Shown here: positions 1 to 11,562 of the stretch, piece after piece | Layout of the letters: each line of letters opens with the position of its first letter | How positions within the stretch are numbered: position 1 is the stretch's first letter | Assembly: GCF_030272615.1 (NCBI RefSeq) | Contig: NC_081406.1 | Coordinates: forward strand, 211,828,997-211,892,996 | Source of the DNA: Cryptomeria japonica | Lineage: Eukaryota > Streptophyta > Pinopsida > Cupressales > Cupressaceae | Direction of reading: 5' to 3' | DNA: 64,000 bases | Notes under the pieces: model-generated | Told to the model about the DNA's origin: nothing | Seen by the model: the letters and a program-made list of their open reading frames with translations, nothing else | The model's database searches: none | Position numbers and translations under genes: made by a program

Positions 1-960
1 TTGAGTTAGCCCTATTCATGTAGATATTGTCCAAATAAATCACTACATCTATTCTTAACACTCAATTTTTTTTTCTTAAATACATTAGCCAAACTAAAAT
101 TCCATATTAACATAAATTCATCATCCACCCACCTATAGCTTCATGAAGTATTGAAAAAAGAAACAATCTAAAAGATGCAATAGAAACCTCAAAGTGATGC
201 AATCATCTATGAATAGAATGAGATTCTTCCTCTTTTAACTAAAGGGGTTAGAATTACTTAATGATAAGGTAATAAAGGATAATACATATCACTTTCTAAT
301 TATTTCTTATTTCCATTCATATGCCCTTATATACCAATATACATTTATAGATTATGGGTGTAGACACTAAAAACAACTTCCACACTCAAACATAACATTT
401 AACATCATCAAACTTTCATCAATTTGCATTATTAATCTACATTACATCTTCACTAATTATTCAAAAAAAGAATTGTTTAATCAATTGATCATCTTTTCTC
501 TAATGGTTAATTAAATAAATCCTTTTTTTAATTAAATAAATAAATGTCCATCAATTAGTTAAATTATAATTAATTAATCAATCTATTGTAACCTTCTTCT
601 AACTATTTTACTAAATAACACATGTTTCTTTGATTAATTAGGATATACCACATTCCTCTAGTTTCCTCCAAAATAAAATTAAGTAAAACATTTCCATCCA
701 ATAAAATACAAAATAAATAATGTTTTAATCTTCACCATCCATTCTTGTATCCAACCATCTCTGTGTGCTTCAATTTCACATATCTCCACACTCTTCCACA
801 TGTGTGAATCCTTTGCATACTCAAATATTCATCCTCCACTCCAAGATTCAATACTTATCATTCACTTCAAATCTCCTACACCTCAACATGCTTGAATATC
901 CAAGGTCCATGGATTTTTAGATAGTATCTACCCTCCATTTCCTCCATTGCCAATGGGTCT
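1..960. repeat. Substrate array, R1 block, copy a
   Basis: AT-rich non-coding DNA. The opening stretch (gagttagccctattcatgta and onwards) recurs with substitutions at about 2221-3040 and 55440-56010, in the same orientation. Shared landmarks are the 'aaaggggttagaattac' segment, the 'aacttccatcaatttgcat' segment and the 'ttaattaaataaat' tract. No ORF of note and no transposon termini were seen. It is the first of three R1 blocks in a degenerate tandem array. Confidence 0.7.
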
Positions 961-1329
961 TGCAAATTTTAATAATGGGCAAACTTTTTAAATTTTTAAA
1001 TTTTTGTCATTTTAATTATTAATTTATTTTCATCGACGAATGATAAACTTACAATTATATAGTTAAATTTAAAATACCATTGGCAAGAATTTAGAAAAAT
1101 ATAGATGAATGATGTAGTAGCAAAATTTTAAGAAGTGGCTAAGAGTAATTTTCAGCCTAACCCTAAAGACACCCACTTAAATTTAAAATCTAAAATAGTA
1201 AAGACTCCTATTTTATTACACAAGATTCTATTTTTTTCAACAAAATAATTTTATCTTGTAAGGACTCCATGAAATATCTTTTTAAAATTGATCACCTCAT
1301 TCAAAGAAAGAGTTGCATAGTATTAGTTA
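961..1329. other. AT-rich spacer, no gene seen
   Basis: Non-coding spacer between the R1 and R2 blocks of the first array unit. It holds A/T homopolymer runs and no ORF, RNA gene or transposon end that I recognise. It is much shorter than the corresponding spacers of the other two units. Confidence 0.5.
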
Positions 1330-2220
1330 GTGATCTTTGATATAAAGATGTGTGATCTTATCATATGACTTATGCCAGAGAAAAGCATGACAACTTGATC
1401 AAGTGAACTCTTTGGACAATCAGAACAAGTTTTTAGGGATCCAAAAAATTATGAGTTAAAATATTGGTCATGAATGACAACCATTGGTTTAGTTGTAAGG
1501 CTATGTGGTAGTATCTAATGGATTTTCAAATGTTGAATTTGAAAGATGATGAAAAATGTCAATTCTTGATCAAAGAATCAACCAAAGATTTGATTTTTTT
1601 TTTAGGAATAGAAGTAATTGGATGTATAATTAAATTTTAAAAATGGATGAAAGAAAAGATAATTTGTTCACGTTTTCAAGGACTAGTGGCATTAGCTCAA
1701 TTAGTAAGTTCATATATTGGATGAAGAAAATAACTATGCCTTTCATCATTAATTAAAATAGTTGATATCATTTTGCACCCAATCAAAGTCCACCTAACTT
1801 CCTTAAAAAAACATATATGAAAGTGAATTTGGAAAAGACAAATGATAACCTCCAAGCACAAAAACTATACAAGTAAAAACAATTGTTAGAAGGAATATGA
1901 ATAATTAAGATTGTTTGCTAAGAATTATTAACATACTTACACGAGTAAATATTGATAATTGTATCTAGGTTTATGAGTATAAGGAGGATTTGAAGAATAT
2001 TAATGTGATTGACTTTTCCAATTCTTTACACCCACTTTAATATTTGGTAGATTAGAGTTATCTCCCTCATCTAACCATGCTATACTATTCCTTATGTAAG
2101 TTATTTTACCTCTCCTAATCATTACATGATAGTCCTTTTAATAATCACTAATTTCTAATAATCTCATAATAATGTTTCCTTGACTTATTCCTTCCTCTAA
2201 CCATTCTCTAATATTTCTTC
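1330..2220. repeat. Substrate array, R2 block, copy a
   Basis: Non-coding. It aligns by eye with about 54770-55440 and 58370-59150: 'aaaagcatgacaacttgatc', 'caagtttttagggatccaaa', 'aataactatgcctttcatca', 'aagtgaatttggaaaaga' and 'tatacaag' recur in the same order. The copy near 54900 lacks an internal part present here. No coding capacity seen. Confidence 0.7.
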
Positions 2221-3040
2221 TTCAAGTAAGCCCTAGTCATGTAGATATTCTCCATATAAATCACCCCATCTCTTCTTATTACTCTTAAAAAACTCCTTGA
2301 ATACATTAGTCAAACTATATTTCCACACTAATATAAATTTGAACATCTATCCACCTATAGCTTCATAAAGTACTAAAAAAAAAACTCTAAAAGATGTAAT
2401 AGAAATCTCAAAGTGATTCAATTGTCTATGAACAGCGTGATATGTTTCCTCCTTTCAACTAAAGGGGTTAGAAGTACCTATTTATAAGATAATGAAGTAA
2501 AGACAAAAAATTCTAATTATTTCTTATTTCTATTCATATGTTCCCATTCCAATATAAATTTATACATAATGGATGTGCACACCTAGAAACTAGCTTCCAC
2601 ATGAAAACCTAATATTATCAAACTTCCATTAATTTGAATCTTAATCTTACATTACATCTTCACTAATTATAACAAAAAAATGTTTAATCAATTGAGTGAT
2701 CTTTGCTCTAATGGTTATATAAATAAATTATATAATTAATTAATTTCCATTCATTAGCTAAATAATTAGTTAATCTACTGTAACCTTAGACTTCTAACAA
2801 TTTAATTAAATAAGACATTCTATTTAATTAGCTAGGATAATCTACATCCCTCTAATTTCTTCCAAAAACAAGACTAAGTAAAGCATTTCTTTCCACTAAA
2901 ATCCAAAATAAAACATATTTTAATCTTCACAATCCATTCCTGGATCCAATATCTCCTACACCTGAACATGCTTATATCTCTAAGCTCAATGTATTTTTAG
3001 ATAATTTGTACCCTTCATTTCCTCATTTCATCTTTTTTCT
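2221..3040. repeat. Substrate array, R1 block, copy b
   Basis: Second copy of the R1 block. It starts at 'ttcaagtaagccctagtcat', corresponding to the first bases of the window, and follows R2 copy a directly. Substitutions and small indels against copy a are frequent, so the duplication is old. Confidence 0.7.
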
Positions 3041-3989
3041 TTTGTTTATCACTTGGAAAGCTGGCAAAATGTTGCAAACTAATCCTCACCATTGACCTCT
3101 TAAACAATCCTAACCTCCATCCTCATGGACACAAGTTTATTTAAGAAACCTCCTCCAAAGAGTAAAAAAGACCATATTCATACACAAGTACATGCTACTC
3201 AATTTAGAATTTTATAGCAAAAGAGAAACCAACAGATTTCATAACATTGCAACTATATATAATGGAGTAAGATCCCAAGATACATCAAAGTTTAGCTTGT
3301 GCTTTATGTTATTTGTACATCTTGTTTAATGCTTTCATTTTTCTCTAAATTAAGGCGTACTTTTAATTTGGATTGAATTTTTGTCTTTAATGTATAAAAT
3401 CAATTAGTTTGTTTAAATTTAGCATCCACATTTATAGCATGTTGTGTGACACATGATTTCCAATATTAATTTATATTTTGGAATGGATTGAATTAGATTT
3501 TCTTGGATTTTTTCATTACCTCTTCATGTTTCAATCATTGTGTCACTATTATTATCCTATGACAAAAATAATAAATAAATAAAAGCTTATAAATTCATCT
3601 TCAATAAAATCTGATTTAACTTTCTAGATTCTCATCACATCTACAAATTCATATAATCTCCCTACCATATTAGGATTTCCTTCTCCACCAAATACTAGTT
3701 GATATTTTGTGAGGCATTCTAAACATTGTTCAAACTTAAATCTATTGCCATAGCAAGTAATAGGTTACAAACCTACATGTGTCAGTTACACTAATGGTTA
3801 TTGACTCAAATAAATCACTCTTGAAAGAACTATAAGAACTAGAACATTTTTTAATACAAAGTAACATAGTGCTAATGTGAGCAATCTAAGTAATACCAAA
3901 TGAAGCAACTTAATCTCATATTAACAAGAATCATGAAAACAAATAGGGAATGCATATTCCATAGAAATTCCAAGAATTGCAAAATAATT
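3041..3989. other. Non-coding stretch without recognised features
   Basis: AT-rich sequence between R1 copy b and the minisatellite. No long ORF, no tRNA-like structure and no transposon terminus noticed. Confidence 0.5.
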
Positions 3990-4202
3990 ACAACGTATTG
4001 CATCCCTAAAATTCTTCTTCTATATTTAAAAACATCACAATGCCTTGTTTTACAAGTACTATTCTACAATAACTAATCGTGCATCCCTAAAACTCTTCTT
4101 CTATATTTGAAAAAAATACAATACCTTCTTTTACGAATACTATTCTACGGTAACCAGCCATGCATCTCTAAAAGTCTTCTTCTACATTTGAAAGAATTAC
4201 AA
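3990..4202. repeat. ~81-bp minisatellite, left part (split by copia-1)
   Basis: Units carrying 'gcatccctaaaa.tcttctt', 'atatttgaaa' and 'actattctacggtaac' begin near 4000, 4081 and 4162, a spacing of 81 bp. The array resumes at 54035 after copia-1. The last five bases, tacaa (4198-4202), are the left target-site duplication of copia-1. Confidence 0.85.
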
Positions 4203-5673
4203 TATTGGCATGATTGGCATAACTGATGTAGATGAAGAATGATGACTGAACCGGTAAAAGACTGTTGGTGATGATATTGTGATGAAGAGATTGAGTTTGC
4301 ATGATTGGATGACTTTGATTAGTTATTGGTGTTGTCATTGATGGCAACTAATGTTTACTATGTTTTTTTTGTCATCTATATCTTTTTGGTCTATTGAAAA
4401 TTTCTTACCGGTAATAAAACAGGAAATTGGGAATTAGGACCTTAACCTGTAAACAAGGAAATGTTTTGATTGGATCTGACGATTAGTGATGATTAAAGTT
4501 TTGCGGTTTGGAATATGAGTTTGTATCATTGTAATATGTATATGACCAGAACCGCATCATGTTTATGATTTCTCATATATTTTTGCTAGGGTTTAAGAAG
4601 GGTTTAAGGACTGGCAAAGAATTATCTTAACTGGTAATGATTTTTGGTTTTGCGATGATAAACATCAAGTTCAAATGTTGGAGATGACATGGCACAACCC
4701 ATGTGCAAATTTGAATTGCTGTTTTGGCACATTTGAGGATGAAATTTCTTGGGAAATGAAGCATTTAGAAGAGTGTTCTAAGGGTTTGACTTTGTATCAG
4801 ATCGAGTTGTTGTGATGAGTTACAAGCACTCAACAGTTGATATTGTCTTAAAAAATATTGTAATGATCTGTATGATGATCTATATTGTAAAATCTTGATA
4901 AATCTAGGGTTTAGTTTTTGACTTAGTTGTAAAAGTAATTTATGTTGGTATAGTTGATGTTTGGAGTGTCTATGGTTTTTGAGAAGAGTGTGAAGCCGGA
5001 CCAGAGTATGAGAGATCTACCAGAGTGTTTTAGATTTAGAGCATAATTGGATTTCATTAATCAAGAAGTTAAGTGCTATACCCAGATCATTCACTGTTGT
5101 TCCCTAGCAGTTGCAACAGTCAAAATCCCTTAATAGGGTAGGTCCTAATAGGCCTTACATTGTAAATCCCCTAATAGGGTGACTCAACATCCAAGTTCTA
5201 AATCCTCTTGCGAGGTTGATCCTAACAGGTCAAAGCTCCTAATAGGGCTCATCATATAAATCCCTTAATCGGGTGACTCTTAATAGGGCATCTTTGTAAG
5301 CTCCTAACCAGGCTAGGCTCCTAACAAGGCGCATTCCAAAAGGGTGCAAAATTCTTGTGGGTACCAATTCCCACCGTGGTTTTTCCCTATTTGGGTTTCC
5401 ACATGAAAAACATGGTGTTCATATGGTGAATTTTTTTGATGTATTGTTATGATCTAATTTTAGTTTATGCATGGTTAATGAACACTTAATGAATAGAAAT
5501 GATATATCAGTTTAAGCAAATGATTATTAGCAGATATCGGTACTGGTAAATGATTCTATTGTTGGCTTATGTTTGATTTGGTGAATGTTTGATAAGTTTA
5601 AGTTTTTCAAGTGGTGTTAGTACTGATGCACCCTCACCCCTCTCAATATTAACTGAATCCTCTTAGATTAACA
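4203..5673 (+). repeat. Copia-1 5' LTR
   Basis: 1471 bp. It begins tattggcatg, where a G-to-A change of an ancestral TG start is likely, and ends gattaaca. It matches 51329-51534 plus 52738-54034. The PBS follows directly. The final third contains an array of small CCC...GGG hairpins. Confidence 0.9.
5126..5337 (+). repeat. Array of short CCC-N-GGG inverted repeats in copia-1 LTR
   Basis: Successive segments such as cccttaataggg, cccctaataggg, cccttaatcggg and ctcctaatagggc recur every ~20-50 bp. Each can form a tiny hairpin. The same array lies in the 3' LTR at 53472-53690. Its place near the LTR end suggests it is in the R/U5 part of the transcript, but transcript ends are not visible from sequence. 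Confidence 0.7.
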
Positions 5674-5674
5674 A

Positions 5675-5692
5675 TTGGTATAAGAGTGTTGG
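5675..5692 (+). other. Copia-1 primer-binding site
   Basis: ttggtataagagtgttgg lies two bases after the 5' LTR. It corresponds to the usual plant copia PBS TGGTATCAGAGC, complementary to initiator tRNA-Met, with one or two substitutions. Confidence 0.8.
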
Positions 5693-5784
5693 TCCTCTAT
5701 GTGCAAAAATCTTAATAGCTTGAGGAAAAGATCCTAAAGAAAGATGATGAAGAAGGAGGGTCCTAAGTTTACCAAGGACAACTA

Positions 5785-6640
5785 ATGGATATGGAAAGAC
5801 CGAATGAAGATAATATTAAAGGATTGGGTTCACAGTATTGGAAACAAGTGGTAAACAAGTATGAAGTTCCTGGTACCAGCCCCTTGACACTGGATGAACT
5901 TAAAGAACAACAAGAAAACATCGAGGCACTTGAAGCAATTGTAAGTACTTTATCTGATTTTGAGTATATAGATGTTCATGGATTAGAGACTGCATTTGAG
6001 GTATGGGAGAAACTAGATTTGATTTATGGAGGTGATGAACATGTACAAAGAACCAAGGAAGAAAGTTTAAGAGTTAAAATTGATGACATGAAAATGGTTG
6101 AAGGTGAGAACATTGCACAATATGGTCAAAGGATTAAAGAAGTTGTAGGTAGTATTAAGAGTGCTAGAGGTAAGATTGATGATGATATTGTTGTTAGTAA
6201 AATGCTTATAACTCTCCTACCATAGTATGCTATTAGAGTTTCTGCAATTCAAGAACTGAGATCTATTTCTAAAGATAAAGTCACTGTTGATTCTCTTATT
6301 GGAAAGTTGACTGCATTTGAGTTAAACAACTTTGATAATAGTGTTTCAAAACTGTCTGAATCTACTTTTAAAGCTTCTGTAACTGGTACATTTGTGAGGA
6401 AAGGAAAGGATATTTGTCATGACTGCAGGTCTAGTCATGGTGGTAGCAGAGGTGATGGTGATGAAGAAGATCATCTGATGGAACTTGAAGCATTATTGGC
6501 TAAAATATTCCCTAGAGGCACCGGTAAGTATAAAGGTAAATTATCCTTGAAGTGTTTCTCTTGCAATAAAATTGGACACAGTTGCTAATTGTCCTAACAC
6601 TGATAGGAAAGAGAAGTTTAATAAATTCAAAGGAAAAAGA
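5785..6640 (+). pseudogene. gag: Copia-1 gag (decayed)
   Basis: The first ORF (5785-6225) has the copia Gag pattern: a helix-rich segment with 'AFEVWEKLDLIYGG', then 'VKIDDMKMVEGENIAQYGQRIKEVV'. After a stop near 6223 the frame continues ('LRSISKDKVTVDSLIGKLTAFEL') to a CCHC zinc knuckle CFSCNKIGH at about 6552-6580. A frameshift at the knuckle moves the following ANCPN into another frame. Gag would form the cytoplasmic particle that packages element RNA. One nonsense and at least one frameshift mutation make it non-functional. Confidence in family is high, in exact ends moderate. Confidence 0.85.
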
Positions 6641-7800
6641 AAGAAACAATGCTATGTTACAGTTGATGAAGGAGTATCTGATGAAGAATCAAAAGAAGAT
6701 GACAATGAGGATATAGTGTTTGTTGTTGTAAAGGAAGATTTGACTGATGAAAATGCATTGATGTCTCACATGGATAGGAGTAATGAATGGATAATAGATA
6801 GTGGTTGCTCACACCACATGATCGATGATAGAAAAAAGTTCTTATCACTTGAAAAATTTGATGGAGGTGTAGTAAGGTTTGGTAACAACTCACCCTACAT
6901 GGTAAAAGGTAAAGGATCAATTTCATTAAATGAAAAGAGTAATGCAGATGATGTCTTTTGGGTTGATGGATTAAAACATAACCTTTTGAGTGTTGGTCAA
7001 TTAAATGATAATGGATATCTTCTAGAGTTTAAAAGTGGAGTGTGTAGGATTCTTGGAAGTAATGGAGAATTGATTGCTATGGGAAAGCAGACAAGAGGTA
7101 ATCTTTTTCATCTGAATACTAATATGAACAGTTGTTTGGTGGCAAAGATTGAAGATAGTTGGTAATGGCATAGGAGATTTTGTCATGTGAATTTTGACAA
7201 TTTGATAAAGGTTAGTAAATCAAGTATTGTGAGAGGTTTGCCCCAACTGTGAGATGGGTAATATGACTTCTATATCTTTCAAGAGTAAGTCTTTCTCTTC
7301 AGAGAATATCTTTGATTTAGTTCATACTAATCTTTGTGGTCCTATGAGGACTAAGAGCTATTATGGTGATAGATACTTCATGATTTTCATTGATGGTTTT
7401 TCTAAGATGATGTGGCTAACTATTCTAAGAGAAAAGTCTGAGGCATTTAGTAAATTCAAAGCATTCAAAGCTACTGGGAAGAATTTAAAATGTTTGAGAT
7501 ATGACCAGGGAGGTGAATTTACTTATGATGAATTTGTGAAGTTCTATGATGAATAGGGAATTAAAAGGTAGATTTCAGTTCCTATAACTCCACAACTGAA
7601 TGGGATAGTAGAGAGAATGAATAGAACAATTGTTGAAGCTGCTAGAACCATGTTAATTCAAGGTGAAGTACCAAAAATGTTTTGGAGAGAAGCAGTTAAT
7701 ATTGTTGTTTACACTTTAAACTAGGTACTTGTCAAGAGAGGTAACAACAAAACACCTTAAGAACTCTGGCATGGCAAGAATCCTAATGTAAGTTACTTTA
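6572..7800 (+). pseudogene. pol: Copia-1 protease and integrase (decayed)
   Basis: The protease motif WIIDSGCSHHM is at about 6788-6820. The GAG-pre-integrase segment follows (GNLFHLNTN, then a stop within the WH..F.H motif near 7163). Integrase core: FDLVHTNLCGP near 7311, where the first catalytic Asp is replaced by Asn; RYDQGGEF near 7500 keeps the second Asp; GIVERMNRTIVEAARTM near 7600 keeps Glu. Several stops interrupt the frame (near 7163, 7554 and 7568). Integrase would insert the cDNA. The lost catalytic residue and stops mark it as dead. Confidence 0.88.
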
Positions 7801-8431
7801 AAAAAATTTGGGAGTAGATGTTTCATTAAATGTGATGATTTCACTGGAAAACTTGATGCAAAGTGTGATGAAGGTATTTTTCTTGGTTACTCTACAAAGA
7901 GTAAGGCTTTCAAATGTTATAACAAGAGAACTAAGAAGATCATTAAGAGTGTAAATGTGAAGATAGATGAACTCTCTGAGAAATCTTATGAGACTAGCAA
8001 ATTGAAACTTCAAAAAGATGAAGAAAAACTTGTGTTTGTTGAACCAGAAATGCAAAAGAATGATGAGCAAGAAGATGCAAAAATAGGTGCTCAACCGATA
8101 AATGAAGAAAGAGATGAAGAATATGAAGCATAAGGCATAACAATGGAACTAGTAATACCAAGATATGTCAGACTGAATCATTTAGAAGACCAAATTATTG
8201 GAGATAAAAATGTTGGTATACAAACAAGAAGGAAAATCGGAGAAAACTCATGTCTAAATTCAACTATTGAACCTAAAATAGTAAGAGGCATTGAAGGATG
8301 ATGATTGGATTAATTATAGATGAATGAGGAATTGATTATTGGAGATAAAATTGTTGGTATACAAACAAGAAGAAAAATCAAAGAAAACTCATGTCTGATT
8401 TCAACTATTGAACCTAAAACAGTAAGAGGCA
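7801..8431 (+). pseudogene. Copia-1 integrase C-terminal region and linker
   Basis: Reads as the variable region between integrase and RT: 'CFIKCDDFTGKLDAKCDEGIFLGYSTKSKAFKCYN' is the conserved copia segment after the integrase core, followed by an acidic, Lys/Glu-rich stretch. It includes the first part of a 141-bp tandem duplication. Confidence 0.75.
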
Positions 8432-8475
8432 TTGAAGGATGATGATTGGATTAATGCTATGAATGAGGAATCAGA
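8194..8475 (+). repeat. ~141-bp direct tandem duplication inside copia-1 pol
   Basis: 'attattggagataaaa', 'gttggtatacaaacaagaag' and 'ggcattgaaggatgatgatt' each occur twice, 141 bp apart, directly upstream of the RT start. The two copies differ at several positions, so the duplication is not recent. Confidence 0.85.
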
Positions 8476-9286
8476 TCAGATAGAGAAGAACAAGACATGG
8501 ACACTCATTCCCAGACCAGAAGAAAAGAATGTGATTGGCACTAAATGGGTCTTTAAAAAAAAGTTGAATGAAGAAGGCAAGGTTGTGAGGAATAAAGCAA
8601 GGTTGGTATGCAAAGGCTATGCACATGAAGAAGGAGAAGGTTATGTTGAAACCTTTGCACTGGTGGCAAGATTGGAAGGAGTAAGAATGTTACTTTCTTA
8701 TGCTACATTTAAAGCCTTTAAGGTCTACCAAATGGATGTTAAATCTTCTTTTCTTAATGGCATCCTTGAGGAAGAAGTATACATAGAAAAAACAGATGGA
8801 TTTGCTTTGTTTGAGGATAAAGATATGATTTGCAAGTTACATAAAGCACTGTATGGAATGAAGAAGGCATTGAGAGCATGGTATGAAAGAATCCATGCAC
8901 ACTTGATCAAGATAGGATTCCAACGTACCAGTTAGGATAGTAACATATATCTTAAGAATAATCGAGACAAGATGTTGATAGCTGAAGTTTTTGTGGATGA
9001 TATAATATTTGGTGGTGATGATGATTTGTGTATGGCTTTTTTTGATGAGATGAAGAAAGAATTTGAAATATCTCTTCTTGGTGGAATTAATTTTTTTATT
9101 GGGTTGCAGGTCCAACAATTGGATGGTGGAATATTTATCTATTAGAGTAAGTATGTTAAAGAGGTGTTGAAAACATTTGGCATGGAGGATTGTAAACCGG
9201 TTGGTACTTTGATGGTGACAGGTTGTAAATTGTCTAAAACAGATGATTCACCCTCTGTTGATGACAAGGAATATAGGTCAATGACC
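8432..9286 (+). pseudogene. pol: Copia-1 reverse transcriptase (5' portion)
   Basis: Copia RT is recognised from TWTLIPRPEEKNVIGTKWVF, RNKARLVCKGYAHEEG, the palm segment VYQMDVKSSFLNG (usually VxQMDVKxAFLNG) and ALYGMKKALRAWYERI, then, after a stop at about 8933, VFVDDIIFGG near 8990 with the catalytic YVDD variant FVDD. It continues through IGLQVQQLDGG to DDKEYRSM near 9285, where element B interrupts it. The RNase H part is at 50303. Confidence 0.9.
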
Positions 9287-9321
9287 TGATTGTCTGAAAG
9301 AAATGTGCTCTAACGAACTAC
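9287..9321 (+). repeat. Left stub of element B 5' LTR
   Basis: Sequence between the last copia-1 codons and element A. It is assigned to B because the sequence right of A (21995 onwards) is clearly B's LTR and the A target duplication actac ends here. It does not resemble the tataataccc start of B's right LTR, so part of it could be filler. Confidence 0.4.
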
Positions 9322-10981
9322 TGTGTGGGGGAAAAAGCGAGACTAGGCTAACATGTCCTAATCCTACCTTTTGACACACATTATGGAATACGAAAGAGCC
9401 TAGAGGTATCGCACAATTGGCTACTTCTTTTTGGTGAAAGAGAGAGCCACGGGCTACCTATTAGGGTTTCTATTCCTTTGTTGTAATTGAAAGGTAAGAT
9501 TATGCAAGTTCAATTCTTAACCCCAAAATGCAAGTATGAACTAATAACAAGATTGCAGAATTGAACTTAAACAATGGAAAGCTGCAAACATAAGGACAAA
9601 ACAAGAATGCAGATGCGTACCTGGAGTTGAAATCTGAGTGAAAATGTTCGGGACGGGGGCGCGGGCACCACTATCCTGATTCTATTCCTGAAACTGCACC
9701 TGAAACTGCCACTTTGCAACTTGGAAAACTATCGGAACTGCCAAAACTTGCTGTCTGTCAGGAGGACCAAGGCGCCCAGTGCCCCTGTCCCAGGGACCAG
9801 GGCGCCTAGCACCCCTATCCTGGCAGAACCAGGGCACCCCATGCCCCTGTCCTGGTCTTCTGCTCTGAAACTTGGTGTATGGTTCAGTCTTCATCTGCTT
9901 CTTTTGGATCTGCAACTTGCGGCGTCGTCTGAATCCCGAAATCTGCACTTATATCTAAAAAGGTGTTTGGGTAGCTATATAGGGTTTTGCCTTAGTCAAA
10001 CCCCCGCTTTGGTGATTTCCACCTCCACGAATAGCCAAGTTGTATTGTAAAAGTAGTGTGTGTGTAGACCTTGTGTGTGTGCAAGATCTAAAATGCAAGT
10101 AAGCAAACTAGAGTAACCTAGAAAGTAAACCCTAGTTGGTTGTAAATGACAATGTAAATGCTCCAAATCAAGATGCCAAGTGATCTAAAGCATGAATGCA
10201 AGTGACATAATGAGGCTTATGCAAAGACATGAAATCATACCCAACCCCAAGGGAGGGGTACAAGCCAATCTTCAGTCGATGATCCCTTATTGCTCTTCAA
10301 TGCCTTCAAAGCCCTAAGTGAATGAATGGATTTCATGAATGCTTGGAGGATGAATGTTGAGCGTTGCTGAAGTCTTCAAAGATCTACTCTTTCACTGCAT
10401 ATGAGGTTCCTGAAAACAAAATTTGGATCCTTTCTAATGAAGAAAGAGAGCTCTTATGTATGAAACCCTAGGTCTTAATTCCAACTTTTGGCTGACCTAG
10501 AGATTGAATATCCCACCAATTTCTTGGGGTTAAGCTTTATTTTATGATTGGATCACACTCCTAAAATTTCGAGAAAAATGTCCTGGACCGTGTGCACTCC
10601 AGGTGCCATGGTCCTGGCAACTTTTCACCAAATTTTTAGGGGCGTCGGATATGATGAGTTTTGAGAGAACCCCGAAGTTACAGGTGATTTCGAGATGTTT
10701 TGACCCTCGAAATCGAGCCCCCAAGTTCAAAAGAAGGCCTAATTAGGGTTTTTGATTAGATGATGTATTGGAGGAATAAAATGAAAAGGGGCACACTTTA
10801 ATGAAAGGGCCTGACTTTATGATGTGGAGGATGATGAAATAGGACCTTAGACCTAATTAATTTGATTAATTAAGTGCTAAAGGGGAAATGCAATGCAAAA
10901 TGCAAACCGCACCAAGGCAGATGCTAAACTAGATGTGAAATTGTACTGCTTTAGCAAGTGCGTACAATTTATGATGCTACA
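9322..10981 (-). repeat. Element A 3' LTR
   Basis: 1660 bp, TG...CA, the same length as the right-hand LTR. It contains a GC-rich ~30-bp minisatellite (9764-9855) and ctatatag at 9975-9982. That site is a candidate TATA box when read on the minus strand and is kept in the right LTR and in one LTR of element C. The coding orientation makes this the 3' LTR. Confidence 0.93.
9764..9855. repeat. LTR minisatellite, 3 x ~30 bp
   Basis: Three units of the form GGACCAGGGCGCC..GCCCCTGTCC. Equivalent triplets lie in the other LTRs of this family at 20772-20863, 29325-29416 and 38727-38819. The core resembles the CAGGGYGCCATGGTCCC array in intron 1 of the antisense PMD gene, in opposite orientation. 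Confidence 0.85.
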
Positions 10982-10997
10982 TTTAGCCCCCACTTTA
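10982..10997 (-). other. Element A polypurine tract
   Basis: tttagcccccacttta on the + strand reads TAAAGTGGGGGCTAAA on the coding strand, directly before the 3' LTR. The same tract is at 30540 in element C. It would prime plus-strand DNA synthesis. Confidence 0.85.
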
Positions 10998-11562
10998 GTG
11001 GTCATATGATTACTACGTGCATATGCAAGCTAAAGTACAGGAAAGTAAACATTATTTGAAAAAGGATATATCCATAAGTTCGTCGAACGAAGCCCCCAGC
11101 GGTATCTACAGTACACAGTTAAGAACCGCACCCTACACAACACACGTTAGATCACAAAATCACCTAATGCTTACTAAGGAAAGTGATGAAATTTGTGAGT
11201 AGCTATATGCCCCCCTTGTTTCGGCTTGCTTATTAGGGAGGTGAAACAGGGTAGCATGTTTACTTACAACAAATTGTGTGAACGATTATTGATGAGATGT
11301 TCACTACAAAGGCTTCATCAGAGCACATTTTGGAACATCAAGGGAGTAAGGGAACGAAAATATGATTCCTACGCAACAAACGGTTTGAAAATCGCATCTA
11401 CCAAACTCAAGTTATGATGAAATGAGTGATTTTAGGGAAAATTAGGGTTTTGAAAGTAAAGGTAAAGGAGTGAAAGTATATACCTTGAAAGTGACTATTG
11501 CATTTGTCACTTTGTTGATTTTGAGTATTGTTCATTGTAGCGGAGCCCACACAACCATCATC
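10998..11562 (+). promoter_or_regulatory. Upstream region of the antisense PMD gene (also element A 3' UTR)
   Basis: About 565 bp between the purine tract and the PMD start codon, conserved with only scattered changes at 30554-31120 in element C. A promoter for the + strand gene would be expected here. I see no certain TATA box; 'gtatatac' near 11478 is a weak candidate, or alternatively a 5'-UTR intron donor paired with the 'ttcattgtag' acceptor at 11531-11540. Confidence 0.4.

Noticed and set aside
9721-10050. Pro-rich + strand ORF inside all four A/C LTRs (for example 20756-21058)
   Set aside because: It arises from the ~30-bp minisatellite, whose unit is a multiple of three. Its length and frame differ between LTRs, and it begins or ends in unrelated sequence.
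11017-11202. Small ORF upstream of the element A PMD gene
   Set aside because: The frame is broken in the otherwise well-aligned copy in element C, so no sign of conservation.
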